Shown here in pieces: positions 1 to 8,622 of a DNA stretch of 64,000 nucleotides (positions are counted from its first letter, which is position 1; each line of letters opens with the position of its first letter). The notes below the pieces were generated by a model, which made no database searches, was not told the DNA's origin, and saw only the letters and a list, made by a program, of their open reading frames with translations. Source of the stretch: HKST-UBA178 sp965223815 (GTDB lineage: Bacteria; Pseudomonadota; Gammaproteobacteria; Chromatiales; Chromatiaceae). Made by a program: the position numbers and the translations under genes. The stretch is from assembly GCA_965223815.1 (NCBI GenBank), contig OZ245019.1, positions 2,108,001-2,172,000 of the forward strand, written 5' to 3'.

Positions 1-1415
1 CGGCCGAAGCCACCGCCACCTCTCCTTCTGGGGAAACCGCTTCCTCCCAAGTCCTTGAGAACATCGCCGAGCCCGCCGCTCCAGACAGTTCCCCGGCCGA
101 ATCCACCCGATCCGAAATCGGGGTTCGAGCGCCTGGGCCGGTAGCGCTGTTGTTCGCGTAAAATTTTCCACAACATGCCCCGATCCAGCATTCCAGCGAC
201 GAATTGGCTGAGTACCATTCCGATGATGCTGTCGTCTTTGAATGTGGAGCCGGCGCGGTCGTAACGCTGCTGTTTAAAGTCCACACGCAGAGTTTCCAGT
301 TCAGTCAGGCGTTGCCGATGCTGCTTTATCGTCTCCTTGAAGCCACGAACTGTCTCCTCCAGATCCTGGCGCCTGTGCTCACGGTCGAGCATTCGGTTGA
401 CGATCAGGTCGTCATCGGGGAAGGGTGTGTGCACGGCATCGTATCTTAGCTCCATCAGATCATCGCGCTTGAGTTCGGCAGCGAGGTATGCCAGCGCCCG
501 TTGAGTGTACTCATCTTCACCCAGGGTGAAGGCGGTTTTCTGGTCTTGAAGCGCCTGGTAGCCTAATTCGGCCTCGGCAATCTGTTCATCAATGGCGTCC
601 AGCCCAGCCTGGGACCGCTCCAGGGTTTTTTCCAGCTGGGGAATGCCGTCGGCTTCCCGCGCGGCTTCATCCAGAGCTCTAAGCGCGGCGAATTCCTTTT
701 CGGCAGCCATTCTGATGGAGTTGGCGTGTTCGCTCAAACGCTTGGGAATTTCATTCAACCGGGTGTAATTGGCCCGTGCGTCGGAGAAGCCGATCATACG
801 TGCAACTTTGTCGTCCAACCAGCGGAACAGACCGAAGGCCCGGTAGTTTGGAAGCCCGTAATTACGCTGCCACAAATACATGAACAGAGGGTCGTTGCGA
901 TAAGCCTCGCCTTTACGTTCACGCTCTGCCTCGCTGCGAGCAGCCTTCTCTTCGGCATGCATGGCCTGGCGGTTGACACCTTCCGCTTTCTCCCGTTGCT
1001 GGATATAGTCGGGATTCTTCTCCAGCCGGCGCTGAGTCTCCGATTCGGCACCGTCCACCAACTCGCTGTCCCTGTCCACCTGTTTTAATTGCCGCTCACG
1101 ATCAGCAGACAGCGACTGCAGCCGATTGGCTGTTTCCGAAATCCGATGCTGGAGCGCTGAGCGTGCCTCTTGCCGTTGGGTGAACAGGGAGGCGACCTGC
1201 TGCTCCGTTCGGTCCAAGTGTTCCTCTAGCTCCCCATCCATGAACCGGTCCAGGCGCACTCGCGCCAGCTCCCGGTAGTCTTCAGCCATGGCTTGCTCTT
1301 GATTGGCTAACTCGCCGGTGACTGCCTCGATTCGACTATCGAGTGCATCAATCCTTTTTTGGGCATCGTCAATTGACTGGTCGATAGAGGTCAGTACTTG
1401 CCGTCCCGCAATCAT
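1..1415 (-). CDS. Coiled-coil protein of unknown function (C-terminus beyond window)
   Basis: I do not recognise a named family. The reading frame is open from an ATG at 1415 to the window edge (about 471 residues). The ATG follows a good ribosome site (AGGAGAG). Residues 1-130 or so are charged and heptad-like (repeated E/R/Q/L), consistent with a long coiled coil. A middle stretch with several aromatic residues (YLWQRNYGLPNYRAFG) looks globular, another charged helical region follows, and the visible end is rich in Gly and Arg. There is no signal peptide or clear membrane segment. The gene starts 22 bp after the stop of the DUF6384-like gene and is almost certainly the third gene of that operon. 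Its role probably goes with the other two helical proteins; anything more would be a guess. Confidence 0.75.
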   Translation of the reverse strand, partial: MIAGRQVLTSIDQSIDDAQKRIDALDSRIEAVTGELANQEQAMAEDYRELARVRLDRFMDGELEEHLDRTEQQVASLFTQRQEARSALQHRISETANRLQSLSADRERQLKQVDRDSELVDGAESETQRRLEKNPDYIQQREKAEGVNRQAMHAEEKAARSEAERERKGEAYRNDPLFMYLWQRNYGLPNYRAFGLFRWLDDKVARMIGFSDARANYTRLNEIPKRLSEHANSIRMAAEKEFAALRALDEAAREADGIPQLEKTLERSQAGLDAIDEQIAEAELGYQALQDQKTAFTLGEDEYTQRALAYLAAELKRDDLMELRYDAVHTPFPDDDLIVNRMLDREHRRQDLEETVRGFKETIKQHRQRLTELETLRVDFKQQRYDRAGSTFKDDSIIGMVLSQFVAGMLDRGMLWKILREQQRYRPRRSNPDFGSGGFGRGTVWSGGLGDVLKDLGGSGFPRRRGGGGFG

Positions 1416-1437
1416 GGAACTCTCCTGGTCGTCGGTC

Positions 1438-2376
1438 CTACCAACGGGTTATTGCACCACCAGTGGTGGAAATATCATATTCAGGCAATAAATAGCCAGG
1501 TTTCTTGTAGCCAAAGCGATCTCGCTCGATGATGCCGTTGTCCTGTTTATCCCTGGCAATCCGGTTGAACACCTGCTCATCTACCCGCTGACCCCATTTT
1601 TTCACCTTGGATGTCTTTCCCGTCTCTTCGTTCTCAATCAGTACGGCAATGGGTTTACCCGTGTGGTCTATGGCTTCGACAATAATGTAGTAGTTGCGAG
1701 CATTGCTGTTTATGTCTGGAATTCTCCAGATTCCGGAGCGTTCGCCCGGGCGGTTGATGATCTTAATCGTATACTCCTGTTCTAGCCTCGATTGAAGATC
1801 CTCCAGTTGTGCAACGGCTGCTTTTATCGCTTCAGAGTTCTCCTCCCGGACTGCAGCGTTGCCTTTGTTTAGCATCTGTTGGGCAAGCTTGCGCGCATTG
1901 TCGGACTTAGCCAAGGCCACGACTTCTGCATGAGTCGATGCCAGTTTCCCAGGTAGCGCAGCATTCGGGGCCAAGTACAGAAAGTAGTTGATTGCCAGCG
2001 CAACCACGCCAGCCATGATTGCCGCGACCACCCATTTTCCCCACTTACCGCGGTTGACATAGAGATGGGCCAGCCAAGTAGAGAAACCTTTTTCTGGTGG
2101 TTTGTAGGTAAAGCGGTCTTCCTTGAGGGCCGCCACGCCCTGTTCCAGGACGTGATCGGGAACTTCTATCCCTTGCTGGGCGTAGATCTTTCGTAGCCGT
2201 TGCTTTAGATCTTCTTCGCGCCCCTCTTCGTCCAACTCCCGGCTGACAACTCGCTCCCGCCGGCGTAGGGTGTCGACGACATCCATGGCGAGCATAACAT
2301 CATCCAGTGGAGCCTTCTCCCGAAGACTCTTTCCGTCTTCTGGTGTATTGGTAGCGGTGCTCACAGGCTCTGTCAC
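1438..2376 (-). CDS. DUF6384-like single-pass membrane protein
   Basis: This 312-residue protein starts with GTG; the GTGA overlap with the stop of the upstream gene indicates translational coupling. Residues 1-105 are charged and helical, and include a stretch beginning PLDDVMLAMDVVDTLRRRE. A single membrane segment lies at about 115-136, a helical segment at about 140-190, and a C-terminal beta-rich domain at about 195-312 (IINRPGERSGIWRIPD, ending TTGGAITRW). From memory this layout matches DUF6384, a family of unknown function; I could not check it. The N-terminus is probably cytoplasmic and the C-terminal domain extracytoplasmic. Partner of the TelA-like and coiled-coil products. Confidence 0.72.
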   Translation of the reverse strand: MTEPVSTATNTPEDGKSLREKAPLDDVMLAMDVVDTLRRRERVVSRELDEEGREEDLKQRLRKIYAQQGIEVPDHVLEQGVAALKEDRFTYKPPEKGFSTWLAHLYVNRGKWGKWVVAAIMAGVVALAINYFLYLAPNAALPGKLASTHAEVVALAKSDNARKLAQQMLNKGNAAVREENSEAIKAAVAQLEDLQSRLEQEYTIKIINRPGERSGIWRIPDINSNARNYYIIVEAIDHTGKPIAVLIENEETGKTSKVKKWGQRVDEQVFNRIARDKQDNGIIERDRFGYKKPGYLLPEYDISTTGGAITRW

Positions 2377-3557
2377 GTATCCAGTTCGATACTCAATCCT
2401 TTTCCTTGCTCGGCCAGGCGGGCTAACTGGCGCTTGCCGTCCTCTACCGCGTCACGGATTTCGTTAGCGTTTTGGGTACTCAGTTTGCGCATCTCGGCAA
2501 TAATTTCGTGAGATCGGTTCTGCCAGTTAACAACTGAGTCAACGAGCTTTTTCACAGACTCGGCACGAATTGTGGGGCCATAGCCTGCCTTGACCGCCGC
2601 CTCCTGTACCTTGCCGCCTATATCCGCCAAATCCTCCAGAGATTTGCTCACCCCCTCTTTCATTGCTTCGATGGTCTGGGTGCCCTCATGGAGTCCGAAC
2701 ATGCCGGTGAAAGAGGCGGTCAATGCCGTCAGTACTACTTCATTGGTACTGAAAAAACTCACCGCCTGAGCGTAGACCCGTTCCTTTGCCGTTGTTGTCT
2801 GCAGTAGGCGTGCCATTACCACTTCGGAGGTGTTATAGCCGACAGTGAGATTGTCGGACAAATCCTTGGCGATCTGATAGCGTTTGTCTTCCTTCTGCAG
2901 CAATCGCACCTTCTCGTCTCTGGCCATTTCCAGCTTGGCCCGCTCGGCAGCCTCATCGCCAGCATAGCTCTCCACGTTTTTCATCGCTTCGGTGACCGCA
3001 GACTTGGCCTCTTCCAACTTGCCTTCGGCTGTTTTCAACACTTCCAGAGCTAAAACTTCCGACTGCTTCAATGCCCCTCGAAAATCCTGGTAAGCCTCAA
3101 GAATTTTATGCTCACGCTGGATCTGATCATCGGTTGAGGCGGTGACATCCAGGTAAGTTTCCTTGATCTCGTCGAAGCGGGTGGCTATATCACCCCGCGT
3201 GACTTTCATCCAGACGTTGCTGACACGTTCGAAAGTATCCAGCTTGCCATCATCGATTTGTTCCACCATGCGTTTGGCATCGTCACGGATGCTATTGAAT
3301 GCTTCTGTGATTTTTTCATACCGTTCACCGATGGCCATCGCCTTGACTTGTTCGCGCACCACATCGTTGAACATCGACGCCTTGTCTAATGTACGAGCAA
3401 TCGCTGCTACCCGCCCCTCATCCAGGTCGGATATCTGATTCAGCAGCGAGATTATCGGCTGTTCCTGAGTATCTTCATCAGTGGGTATCAGGCCCATGTC
3501 ATGAAGGCGGTTTAAAGCTTTGTCCAGGTATTGCATAGGTGTAGCGGTAGTGTTCAT
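2373..3557 (-). CDS. TelA-like helical protein (toxic-anion-resistance-like)
   Basis: This 394-residue, almost wholly helical, acidic protein has no signal peptide or membrane segment. The first half carries charged amphipathic helices. The second half (YNTSEVVMARLLQTTTAKER onward) resembles the C-terminal helical region of the TelA/KlaA toxic anion resistance family, whose biochemical role is unsettled. The call rests on overall pattern and length (TelA proteins are usually 350-400 residues), not on a diagnostic motif. It is the first gene of a minus-strand operon. A DUF533 protein with a TerB-like region is encoded divergently about 530 bp away, which weakly supports a link to the wider Ter/Tel envelope-stress gene group. 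Other helical scaffold families are possible. Confidence 0.6.
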   Translation of the reverse strand: MNTTATPMQYLDKALNRLHDMGLIPTDEDTQEQPIISLLNQISDLDEGRVAAIARTLDKASMFNDVVREQVKAMAIGERYEKITEAFNSIRDDAKRMVEQIDDGKLDTFERVSNVWMKVTRGDIATRFDEIKETYLDVTASTDDQIQREHKILEAYQDFRGALKQSEVLALEVLKTAEGKLEEAKSAVTEAMKNVESYAGDEAAERAKLEMARDEKVRLLQKEDKRYQIAKDLSDNLTVGYNTSEVVMARLLQTTTAKERVYAQAVSFFSTNEVVLTALTASFTGMFGLHEGTQTIEAMKEGVSKSLEDLADIGGKVQEAAVKAGYGPTIRAESVKKLVDSVVNWQNRSHEIIAEMRKLSTQNANEIRDAVEDGKRQLARLAEQGKGLSIELDT

Positions 3558-4084
3558 GGTCTCTCCGATGACGATGGCTCGTCGGGTTATGATCCTTAAT
3601 ATCGAGTTTTTATTCCGTTTTACGCCTTCAGGCTGCGGGTTCCAAAATAAATCCTATGCTGTTTGCAAAAATTTTACAAAAGGCGGAGTAAAGAGGCACC
3701 AGCAGTCACTATCAAAAGTCCTTCGCCCGCCACCCAGCCTAGGCGAGCTTCTGTTTATCAAGTTTGGACTGATCTAAGGAAGCAGGTTCTTCTTCAGCAG
3801 AAATAGCTCCTCCTTGCAGCGAGACATCTCTTCTTAAGAGTCTAGCGTTCATCGAGTAAAGTTGATATCCAAGTGCAACCTCCCTGTCCCCGGTCAATCA
3901 TTCCCTGCGGGAGTTTACAGGCGGCCTCTTTAGTTCGTTATTCGCGGCCTCGCGGGTCAACCACCCGTTTACCCAAGTGATGGATACAGATCCCAACGAC
4001 CCTCATCGGATGCTATAGTGGGGGCACGTGGATGCTGTTATCCACTGGGATCACTAAAGATAAGAATATGTCAAAGGAGGACAT
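3558..4084. other. Intergenic region between divergent TelA-like and DUF533 genes
   Basis: About 527 bp with no convincing gene. Short frames here have poor starts and low-complexity translations. Both divergent promoters should lie here. A perfect 6-6-6 inverted repeat (GTGGAT-GCTGTT-ATCCAC) at 4028-4045 sits about 40 bp before the DUF533 start. A TATAGT at 4014-4019 could be a -10 box, but I see no good -35. A strong ribosome site (AAAGGAGG) follows at about 4072-4079. Confidence 0.5.
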
Positions 4085-4822
4085 ATGGCCAACATAGATG
4101 TAATCAAGATACTGGGGAGCCTGTTAAACAGTGGCGCATTGTCGCGTGGATCGGGCTCCGACATTCTGGGCTCCGTGATAGGTGCCGTGACCGGCGGTGG
4201 AAGTCGCTCCAGCGGTGGCCAATCCGGAGGGGGGCTAGGAGATCTGATGGGTAGCGTACTGGGGGGAGGTCAGTCCCGTGGAGGCGGGGGAGGACTGGGG
4301 GATATTCTCGGTGGGCTGGTCGGCGGAGGGCGCCAGGCTGGTGCCTCAAGTGGGGGAGGGGGATTGGGTGATCTGTTGGCCATGGCCATGAAACAGTTTG
4401 GCGCAGGCGGAAAGCTGGACCGACAGCAGATGGAAAATGAACTGCCCGGTGACATGAGTGTACGTCAGGCAGAGGAGCAGGCGAATGTGTTGATCAAGGC
4501 CATGGTCAACGCCGCTAAATCTGACGGGCAAGTTGATCGCGAGGAACAGCAGAAAATCGTCGGGAAGCTGGGTGATGTGACTCGGGACGAGTTGGAGTTC
4601 GTGCAGCGTGAGCTTTCGGCCCCTCTGGACGCCCGGGATTTTATCCGCAGCGTTCCTCGAGGCATGGAGCAGCAGGTGTATGCGGTTTCACTTATGACTA
4701 TCGATCTTGACAGCAATGCGGAAGCACAATACTTGCATCAGCTTGCACAAGGGTTGGATATTTCCCCCGATGTCTGTAACCAGATACATCAACAGCTGGG
4801 GGCACCTCAACTTTATCGTTAG
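4085..4822 (+). CDS. DUF533 (YebE-like) protein with TerB-like C-terminal domain
   Basis: This 245-residue protein has an excellent ribosome site (AAAGGAGGACAT) just before the ATG. Residues 1-22 form a hydrophobic/amphipathic helix. Residues 25-95 are very Gly/Ser-rich with several GGGLGDLLG-like repeats, followed by a helical domain (about 110-245) containing LIKAMVNAAKSDGQVDREEQ, the hallmark of DUF533/TerB-like folds, where a D-G-x-V-D-x-E-E motif may bind metal. DUF533 proteins (E. coli YebE) are envelope-associated and of unknown function. The gene stands alone, divergent from the TelA-like operon, with a strong hairpin downstream. The Gly-rich linker is unusually long. Confidence 0.88.
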   Translation: MANIDVIKILGSLLNSGALSRGSGSDILGSVIGAVTGGGSRSSGGQSGGGLGDLMGSVLGGGQSRGGGGGLGDILGGLVGGGRQAGASSGGGGLGDLLAMAMKQFGAGGKLDRQQMENELPGDMSVRQAEEQANVLIKAMVNAAKSDGQVDREEQQKIVGKLGDVTRDELEFVQRELSAPLDARDFIRSVPRGMEQQVYAVSLMTIDLDSNAEAQYLHQLAQGLDISPDVCNQIHQQLGAPQLYR

Positions 4823-4851
4823 CTAAAGTCGTAGCGGATGGGATTTCCCAG

Positions 4852-4883
4852 GCGGTGCCCGGAGTATCATCCCAGGGCACCGC
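4852..4883. terminator. Perfect hairpin between convergent genes
   Basis: GCGGTGCCC (4852-4860) and GGGCACCGC (4875-4883) form a perfect 9-bp inverted repeat with a 14-nt loop, 30 bp after the DUF533 stop and about 120 bp from the convergent rhodanese stop. There is no T-tract on either side, so it may be a non-canonical bidirectional terminator or an RNA-stabilising hairpin. Confidence 0.5.
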
Positions 4884-5004
4884 AGGCGATCTTGCACAGC
4901 CTGAATCAGCACCATACACCTGAACCTGGGTTAACATGCCGGTCCCGGCTGCCGGGAGATTGTCATCGACATCCTGGGGAGCATTGTGCCGCAGCTAACA
5001 GCAT

Positions 5005-5904
5005 TTACCGGAGTTGTATTTTCCGCTCCATGGGCAGGCTGGCGTCTACCGACCATTCTGCTGTTGAGCCGTCATAAAGACGGGATGAATGGTTGCCCAA
5101 CAATTCGTGGGAGACGAACCAAGCCAGGGATGCACGGTGACCGGTATGGCAAAAATATATCTGACTGCCTTCCGTAGGAACACCCTGATTCTGCAAGATG
5201 CGTTGTAGGTTATCGCTGGTGTGAAATCGGGCACCGCCGTTGACCGTAAGCCAGTCGTAAGGCAGATTCAGCGCGCCGGGGATTGTTCCTGGACGCTCTT
5301 TGCCGCCTCCGCTCACCAGCCCCACATACTCAGCGCCGCTACGGTTGTCCACCAGGCTGATGTCCGAGTACAGCAGTTTTTCGAGTTCCTCCGCAGTGGT
5401 CAGATAACTTTTTCTTAGGTTCGCCTTGAAGCTTTTTTCGGAAGCCGGGTTGACCTTGCTCTCCAGCGGGTTGCGGCGGGACTCGGCATAAGCGATCAAG
5501 CCGCCGTCGAGAATGGAGACAGCATCGTGTCCCAGCACTTTGAAGGTCCAATAAACCCGAGTGGCTGAGGCCAACTCTCCGGCGCTACGTCCGGTAACGA
5601 CCAGTACTACATGGGTATCGTTGTCTATGCCGAGGCCGCCGATCAACTGTTCCAGCGCCTCGATAGGTGGAATCATTTTCGGAGTTTTTCTGGCATCGGC
5701 TCTCCGCCAGTCCCCATAGTTGCTATTGATCGACCCGGGAACATGATACTGGCGGTAGATCGCTTTGGGCTGCAGATCCAACACCAGCAGATTCTCGTTT
5801 CCCAGATTGGCCCGCAGCCAGTCGGCTGTTACCAAAGGGCCCTTCGCCTGAGGGAAGGCTGAAACGAGCAGCAACACGAATCCAACAAGATACTTCGCAA
5901 CCAC
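5005..5904 (-). CDS. Secreted two-domain rhodanese (sulfurtransferase)
   Basis: The frame extends to 5940, but a GTG at 5904 has a better ribosome site (GAGG, 8 nt upstream) and begins directly with a signal peptide (VVAKYLVGFVLLLVSAFPQA), giving about 299 residues. Two rhodanese domains follow. The N-terminal one (about 22-145) has VVTGRSAGE where the active-site Cys loop would be and is probably non-catalytic. The C-terminal one (about 160-290) has the loop CHTGHRA with the catalytic Cys. Such enzymes move sulfane sulfur from thiosulfate or a persulfide to cyanide or thiols. The signal peptide places it in the periplasm, where sulfur oxidisers often keep rhodaneses. It follows the GntR gene by 57 bp on the same strand. 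Confidence 0.87.
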   Translation of the reverse strand: MVAKYLVGFVLLLVSAFPQAKGPLVTADWLRANLGNENLLVLDLQPKAIYRQYHVPGSINSNYGDWRRADARKTPKMIPPIEALEQLIGGLGIDNDTHVVLVVTGRSAGELASATRVYWTFKVLGHDAVSILDGGLIAYAESRRNPLESKVNPASEKSFKANLRKSYLTTAEELEKLLYSDISLVDNRSGAEYVGLVSGGGKERPGTIPGALNLPYDWLTVNGGARFHTSDNLQRILQNQGVPTEGSQIYFCHTGHRASLAWFVSHELLGNHSSRLYDGSTAEWSVDASLPMERKIQLR

Positions 5905-5961
5905 TTTAGTTACCTCAAGGTTTATCAGAACACCAGCCAAACCGGCCTGGGAGGAAGTTGT

Positions 5962-6708
5962 TCACGATTTACTAGTCTGCGTCTGCCGCCAGGTTTGAGC
6001 GGCTTCAAACTGTTCTGCCAGGTAGGCCATCTGTTCGTTGAGAATCTCGCAGGCAGCTTCGGCATTGCCCGATCGCAGCGCCGCCAGCAGTCGCCGGTGC
6101 TGATCGACGATTATCGAGCGCTCGCGAAATCTGAAAACCACCATATTCATGACCGGCTGCAGTGCTTCGATGACCGTCACCATAACCAACTGCAGGATCC
6201 GGTTATGAGTAGCATCTACCAAGGCGCGATGAAAACGGACATCGGAAGCACAAAAAGCTTCGTCGCTCAGAATCCCCGATTCTTGGCTTTTCAACTCCCG
6301 AGCCATGATATCCAATTGGACGGGATCCCGGTTGCTCGCCGCAAGACGGCAGCAGACCAACTCCAGCTCTCCACGGGCTTGGGCAACATCCGCGAGGCTG
6401 AACTCACCCAATCCGACCCCCAGCATTGCCGCCGTGGCGAGGGCGTCGGTCATCTCTTCCTGGTTGGGGCGTTTGACGAAAGTGCCACCTGTGGGGCCGC
6501 GCTTTGAGCGGATCAGATTCTGGGCAGCCAGCCGCTTCAAGGCCTCGCGGATAGTGGGACGCGAAACACCGTATTGATTGGCCAACTGTTCCTCTCCGGG
6601 CAATCTCTCGTCGGCCCTCAGCTGCCCCTCAACGATAGCCTGCCGAATTTGCCGGGCGATCTGCTTGGGTAGGCTTTCAGTGGCCAGTGGCTTGTAGTCT
6701 ATGCCCAT
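5962..6708 (-). CDS. GntR-family regulator, FadR subfamily (FCD domain)
   Basis: This 248-residue regulator has an N-terminal winged helix-turn-helix (about 12-75; LANQYGVSRPTIREALKRL is the classic GntR recognition helix), a GTFV hairpin, and a helical FCD domain (about 95-230) with the usual metal/ligand residues (D and three His, as in DVRFHRALVDATHN and VDQHRRLL). FCD regulators respond to small organic acids such as acyl-CoA, lactate or pyruvate. It is divergent from acuI, with a perfect palindrome between them, so it most likely controls acuI and itself. Confidence 0.92.
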   Translation of the reverse strand: MGIDYKPLATESLPKQIARQIRQAIVEGQLRADERLPGEEQLANQYGVSRPTIREALKRLAAQNLIRSKRGPTGGTFVKRPNQEEMTDALATAAMLGVGLGEFSLADVAQARGELELVCCRLAASNRDPVQLDIMARELKSQESGILSDEAFCASDVRFHRALVDATHNRILQLVMVTVIEALQPVMNMVVFRFRERSIIVDQHRRLLAALRSGNAEAACEILNEQMAYLAEQFEAAQTWRQTQTSKS

Positions 6709-6725
6709 GAAGGATGTAATTCCTG

Positions 6726-6742
6726 TATTTGTTTGACAAATA
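6726..6742. promoter_or_regulatory. Likely GntR/FCD operator
   Basis: Perfect 7-3-7 inverted repeat TATTTGT-TTG-ACAAATA in the 111-bp region between the divergent GntR and acuI genes. The core TTGT-n3-ACAA resembles sites known for FCD-type GntR regulators. It lies 18 bp from the GntR start and could block both promoters. Confidence 0.65.
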
Positions 6743-6819
6743 TAACATACCAGACTAGCTTAAGTTCGCAGAAGCACAATATCCAGACCCCAGGCAATTT
6801 TTCGCAGAGGATAGGAACC

Positions 6820-7815
6820 ATGCCAGACAACTTCAATGCCTTGATGTTAACCCAAGACGACAATCGAAATACCGTTGCTCAAGTTCGTCAACTTACGAAC
6901 TCGGACCTCCCCGAAGGAGACGTATTGGTTGCGGTCGAGTATTCGAGCCTCAACTACAAGGATGGCCTTGCGGTAACCGGAAAGGGGAAGATAGTTCTGA
7001 CCTGGCCCATGGTGCCGGGTATAGATCTCGCGGGATCGGTTCTGTCTTCGGAGTCTGCGGACTACGCCGTTGGAGATAAAGTCGTACTCACCGGCTGGAG
7101 TGTCGGCGAAAAATACTGGGGCGGCTATAGTCAGCGACAACGGCTGCAATCAAAGTGGCTGGTACCCCTGCCTGAAGGGCTGGACAGTAAGCGGGCCATG
7201 GCTATCGGTACGGCTGGGTTTACCGCAATGCTGTGTGTGATGACGCTGGAGGAGGCGGGTGTAACACCCGAAAAGGGTACGGTGTTGGTTACCGGAGCAT
7301 CTGGAGGCGTTGGTAGTGTGGCGGTGGCGATACTCAGTAAACTGGGATATCGGGTGGCTGCGGTCAGCGGCAGGCCGGAGACCGAGGACTATCTACGGCA
7401 GTTGGGAGCCATAGAATTCGTCACCCGGGAAGAGATGGCCAAACCGCCGCGGCCGTTGGAGCGTCAGCGCTGGGCGGGTGCAGTCGATACCGTCGGCAGT
7501 ACCCTGCTTGCCAGAGTTTTGGCGGAGATGGACTATGGCGGTTGTGTGGCTGCTTGCGGCCTTGCCGGTGGGTTTGATCTGCCCACCACAGTGATGCCGT
7601 TTATTCTCAGAGACGTCAGCCTTCGAGGGGTGGATTCGGTAATGTGTCCTGTTGAGCGGCGGAAAACAGCCTGGGAACGTTTGGTAAGGGACCTTCCTCA
7701 GAACGCATTAGGCGAGATCGGCCAGATTGTGAGTCTGGATGAGGTACCCGAGTATGCCCAGAAAATCATTGCCGGACAGGTACGCGGTCGGGTGATCGTC
7801 GACGTCAATCGGTAG
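6820..7815 (+). CDS. acuI: Acryloyl-CoA reductase / YhdH-type MDR oxidoreductase
   Basis: A medium-chain dehydrogenase/reductase of 331 residues. The start is ATG 6820 (ribosome site AGGATAGGA, opening MPDNFNALMLTQDD); the frame is open back to 6733, but that extension covers the operator. Visible are the GroES-like domain (SSLNYKDGLAVTGKGKI, PGIDLAG), the NADPH-binding motif VLVTGASGGVGSVAV (about residues 150-165), and a C-terminal GRVIVDV typical of YhdH/AcuI. No zinc-ligand cysteines are present, as expected for this subgroup. AcuI reduces acryloyl-CoA to propionyl-CoA with NADPH and detoxifies acrylate from DMSP or 3-hydroxypropionate. Control by the divergent GntR regulator is likely. 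Confidence 0.92.
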   Translation: MPDNFNALMLTQDDNRNTVAQVRQLTNSDLPEGDVLVAVEYSSLNYKDGLAVTGKGKIVLTWPMVPGIDLAGSVLSSESADYAVGDKVVLTGWSVGEKYWGGYSQRQRLQSKWLVPLPEGLDSKRAMAIGTAGFTAMLCVMTLEEAGVTPEKGTVLVTGASGGVGSVAVAILSKLGYRVAAVSGRPETEDYLRQLGAIEFVTREEMAKPPRPLERQRWAGAVDTVGSTLLARVLAEMDYGGCVAACGLAGGFDLPTTVMPFILRDVSLRGVDSVMCPVERRKTAWERLVRDLPQNALGEIGQIVSLDEVPEYAQKIIAGQVRGRVIVDVNR

Positions 7816-7825
7816 CGCCTACAGG

Positions 7826-7867
7826 CTGCAGCCGGGCCAGGATTGATAGGATTCTGTTCGGCTGCAG
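7826..7867. terminator. Long-loop inverted repeat after acuI
   Basis: CTGCAGCCG (7826-7834) pairs perfectly with CGGCTGCAG (7859-7867) across a 24-nt loop, just after the acuI stop. There is no T-tract, so its role as terminator is tentative. Confidence 0.35.
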
Positions 7868-8038
7868 GCTAAGAGAGAGGTGAGCGCTGGTGGATTCAGT
7901 TGGTATATGCTGGGTGCTGAAGAGCTTTCACTCCCATGATGAACCAACCTATGCCACGATATACCGATGATTGCGATATGAGTGCTTTGCACCGGTTATT
8001 GTGGTTGCTGCGGGTATGTCGGAGTAGTGGAGCGGGAC

Positions 8039-8551
8039 ATGCGACCTAGAGGCCGTCAGGAGGTTAGCGCTGCCGGTTTGAATGAACCACCCGAATTGGG
8101 TGTCGTCATTGAAATCCCCCGTGGCAGCTTTCTTAAGTGGGGATCTACGGGAAAGCTGGATTTCATCTCTATCTTTCCCTGCCCCTTCAATTACGGTTCA
8201 GTGGAGGATTTGATCGGATTGGAAGGCGATTTGCTGGATGCAGTGGTTCTTGGCAGACGTATACCCCGTGGTGGTCGGGTGACCGTGAAGGCGTTTGCTG
8301 CTGTTGGGTTAACGGACCGTGGCCTCTACGACGACAAGCTGATCTGTAGCCATACCCCGCTTAGGTGGTGGCAGAAGCCCATGCTGTTGGTGTTTTTCAA
8401 CTTCTATTCTCAGTGCAAGTGGGTGTTGAATCTGTTGCGGGGCAGGGGAGGGCGCAATGCCTGCGAGGGCTGGGCCGATGCGGAGTCGGCAATCGCCCGG
8501 GCGATCCCCCGTGCGGCTGTAAATTGGAAAGGACCAACAATACCCTTCTGA
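8039..8551 (+). CDS. Divergent inorganic pyrophosphatase-like protein
   Basis: 170 residues from ATG 8039 (ribosome site GGAG). The sequence follows family I pyrophosphatases: VVIEIPRGSFLKW, then PFNYGSVEDLIGLEGDLLDAVV (equivalent to the E. coli FYPCNYG...LDGDPVDVLV metal site), then LTDRGLYDDKLI (equivalent to the catalytic D97/D102 stretch). Differences stand out: the first Asp of DGDPVD is Glu (EGDLLD), and the segment where E. coli has Arg43 reads ISIFPCP. These suggest changed substrate use or a weak enzyme. The C-terminus has a hydrophobic WWQKPMLLVFFNFY segment and the family-like EGWADAESA. It lies 71 bp upstream of the O-methyltransferase gene. Confidence 0.78.
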   Translation: MRPRGRQEVSAAGLNEPPELGVVIEIPRGSFLKWGSTGKLDFISIFPCPFNYGSVEDLIGLEGDLLDAVVLGRRIPRGGRVTVKAFAAVGLTDRGLYDDKLICSHTPLRWWQKPMLLVFFNFYSQCKWVLNLLRGRGGRNACEGWADAESAIARAIPRAAVNWKGPTIPF

Positions 8552-8622
8552 ATGCATCAACAAGCTGGATTCTCACCATCAAGTCCGTCATTCTCGATCG
8601 TTCACTATGGTACTGTTGTTCC

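Noticed and set aside
794..1051. A short minus-strand frame inside the first gene
   Set aside because: It lies in a different frame from the continuous coiled-coil reading frame that starts at 1415 with a good ribosome site.
3520..3777. An 85-codon plus-strand frame at the start of the TelA-like gene
   Set aside because: Its first part is antisense to the TelA-like N-terminus and the rest is A/T-rich, low-quality coding.
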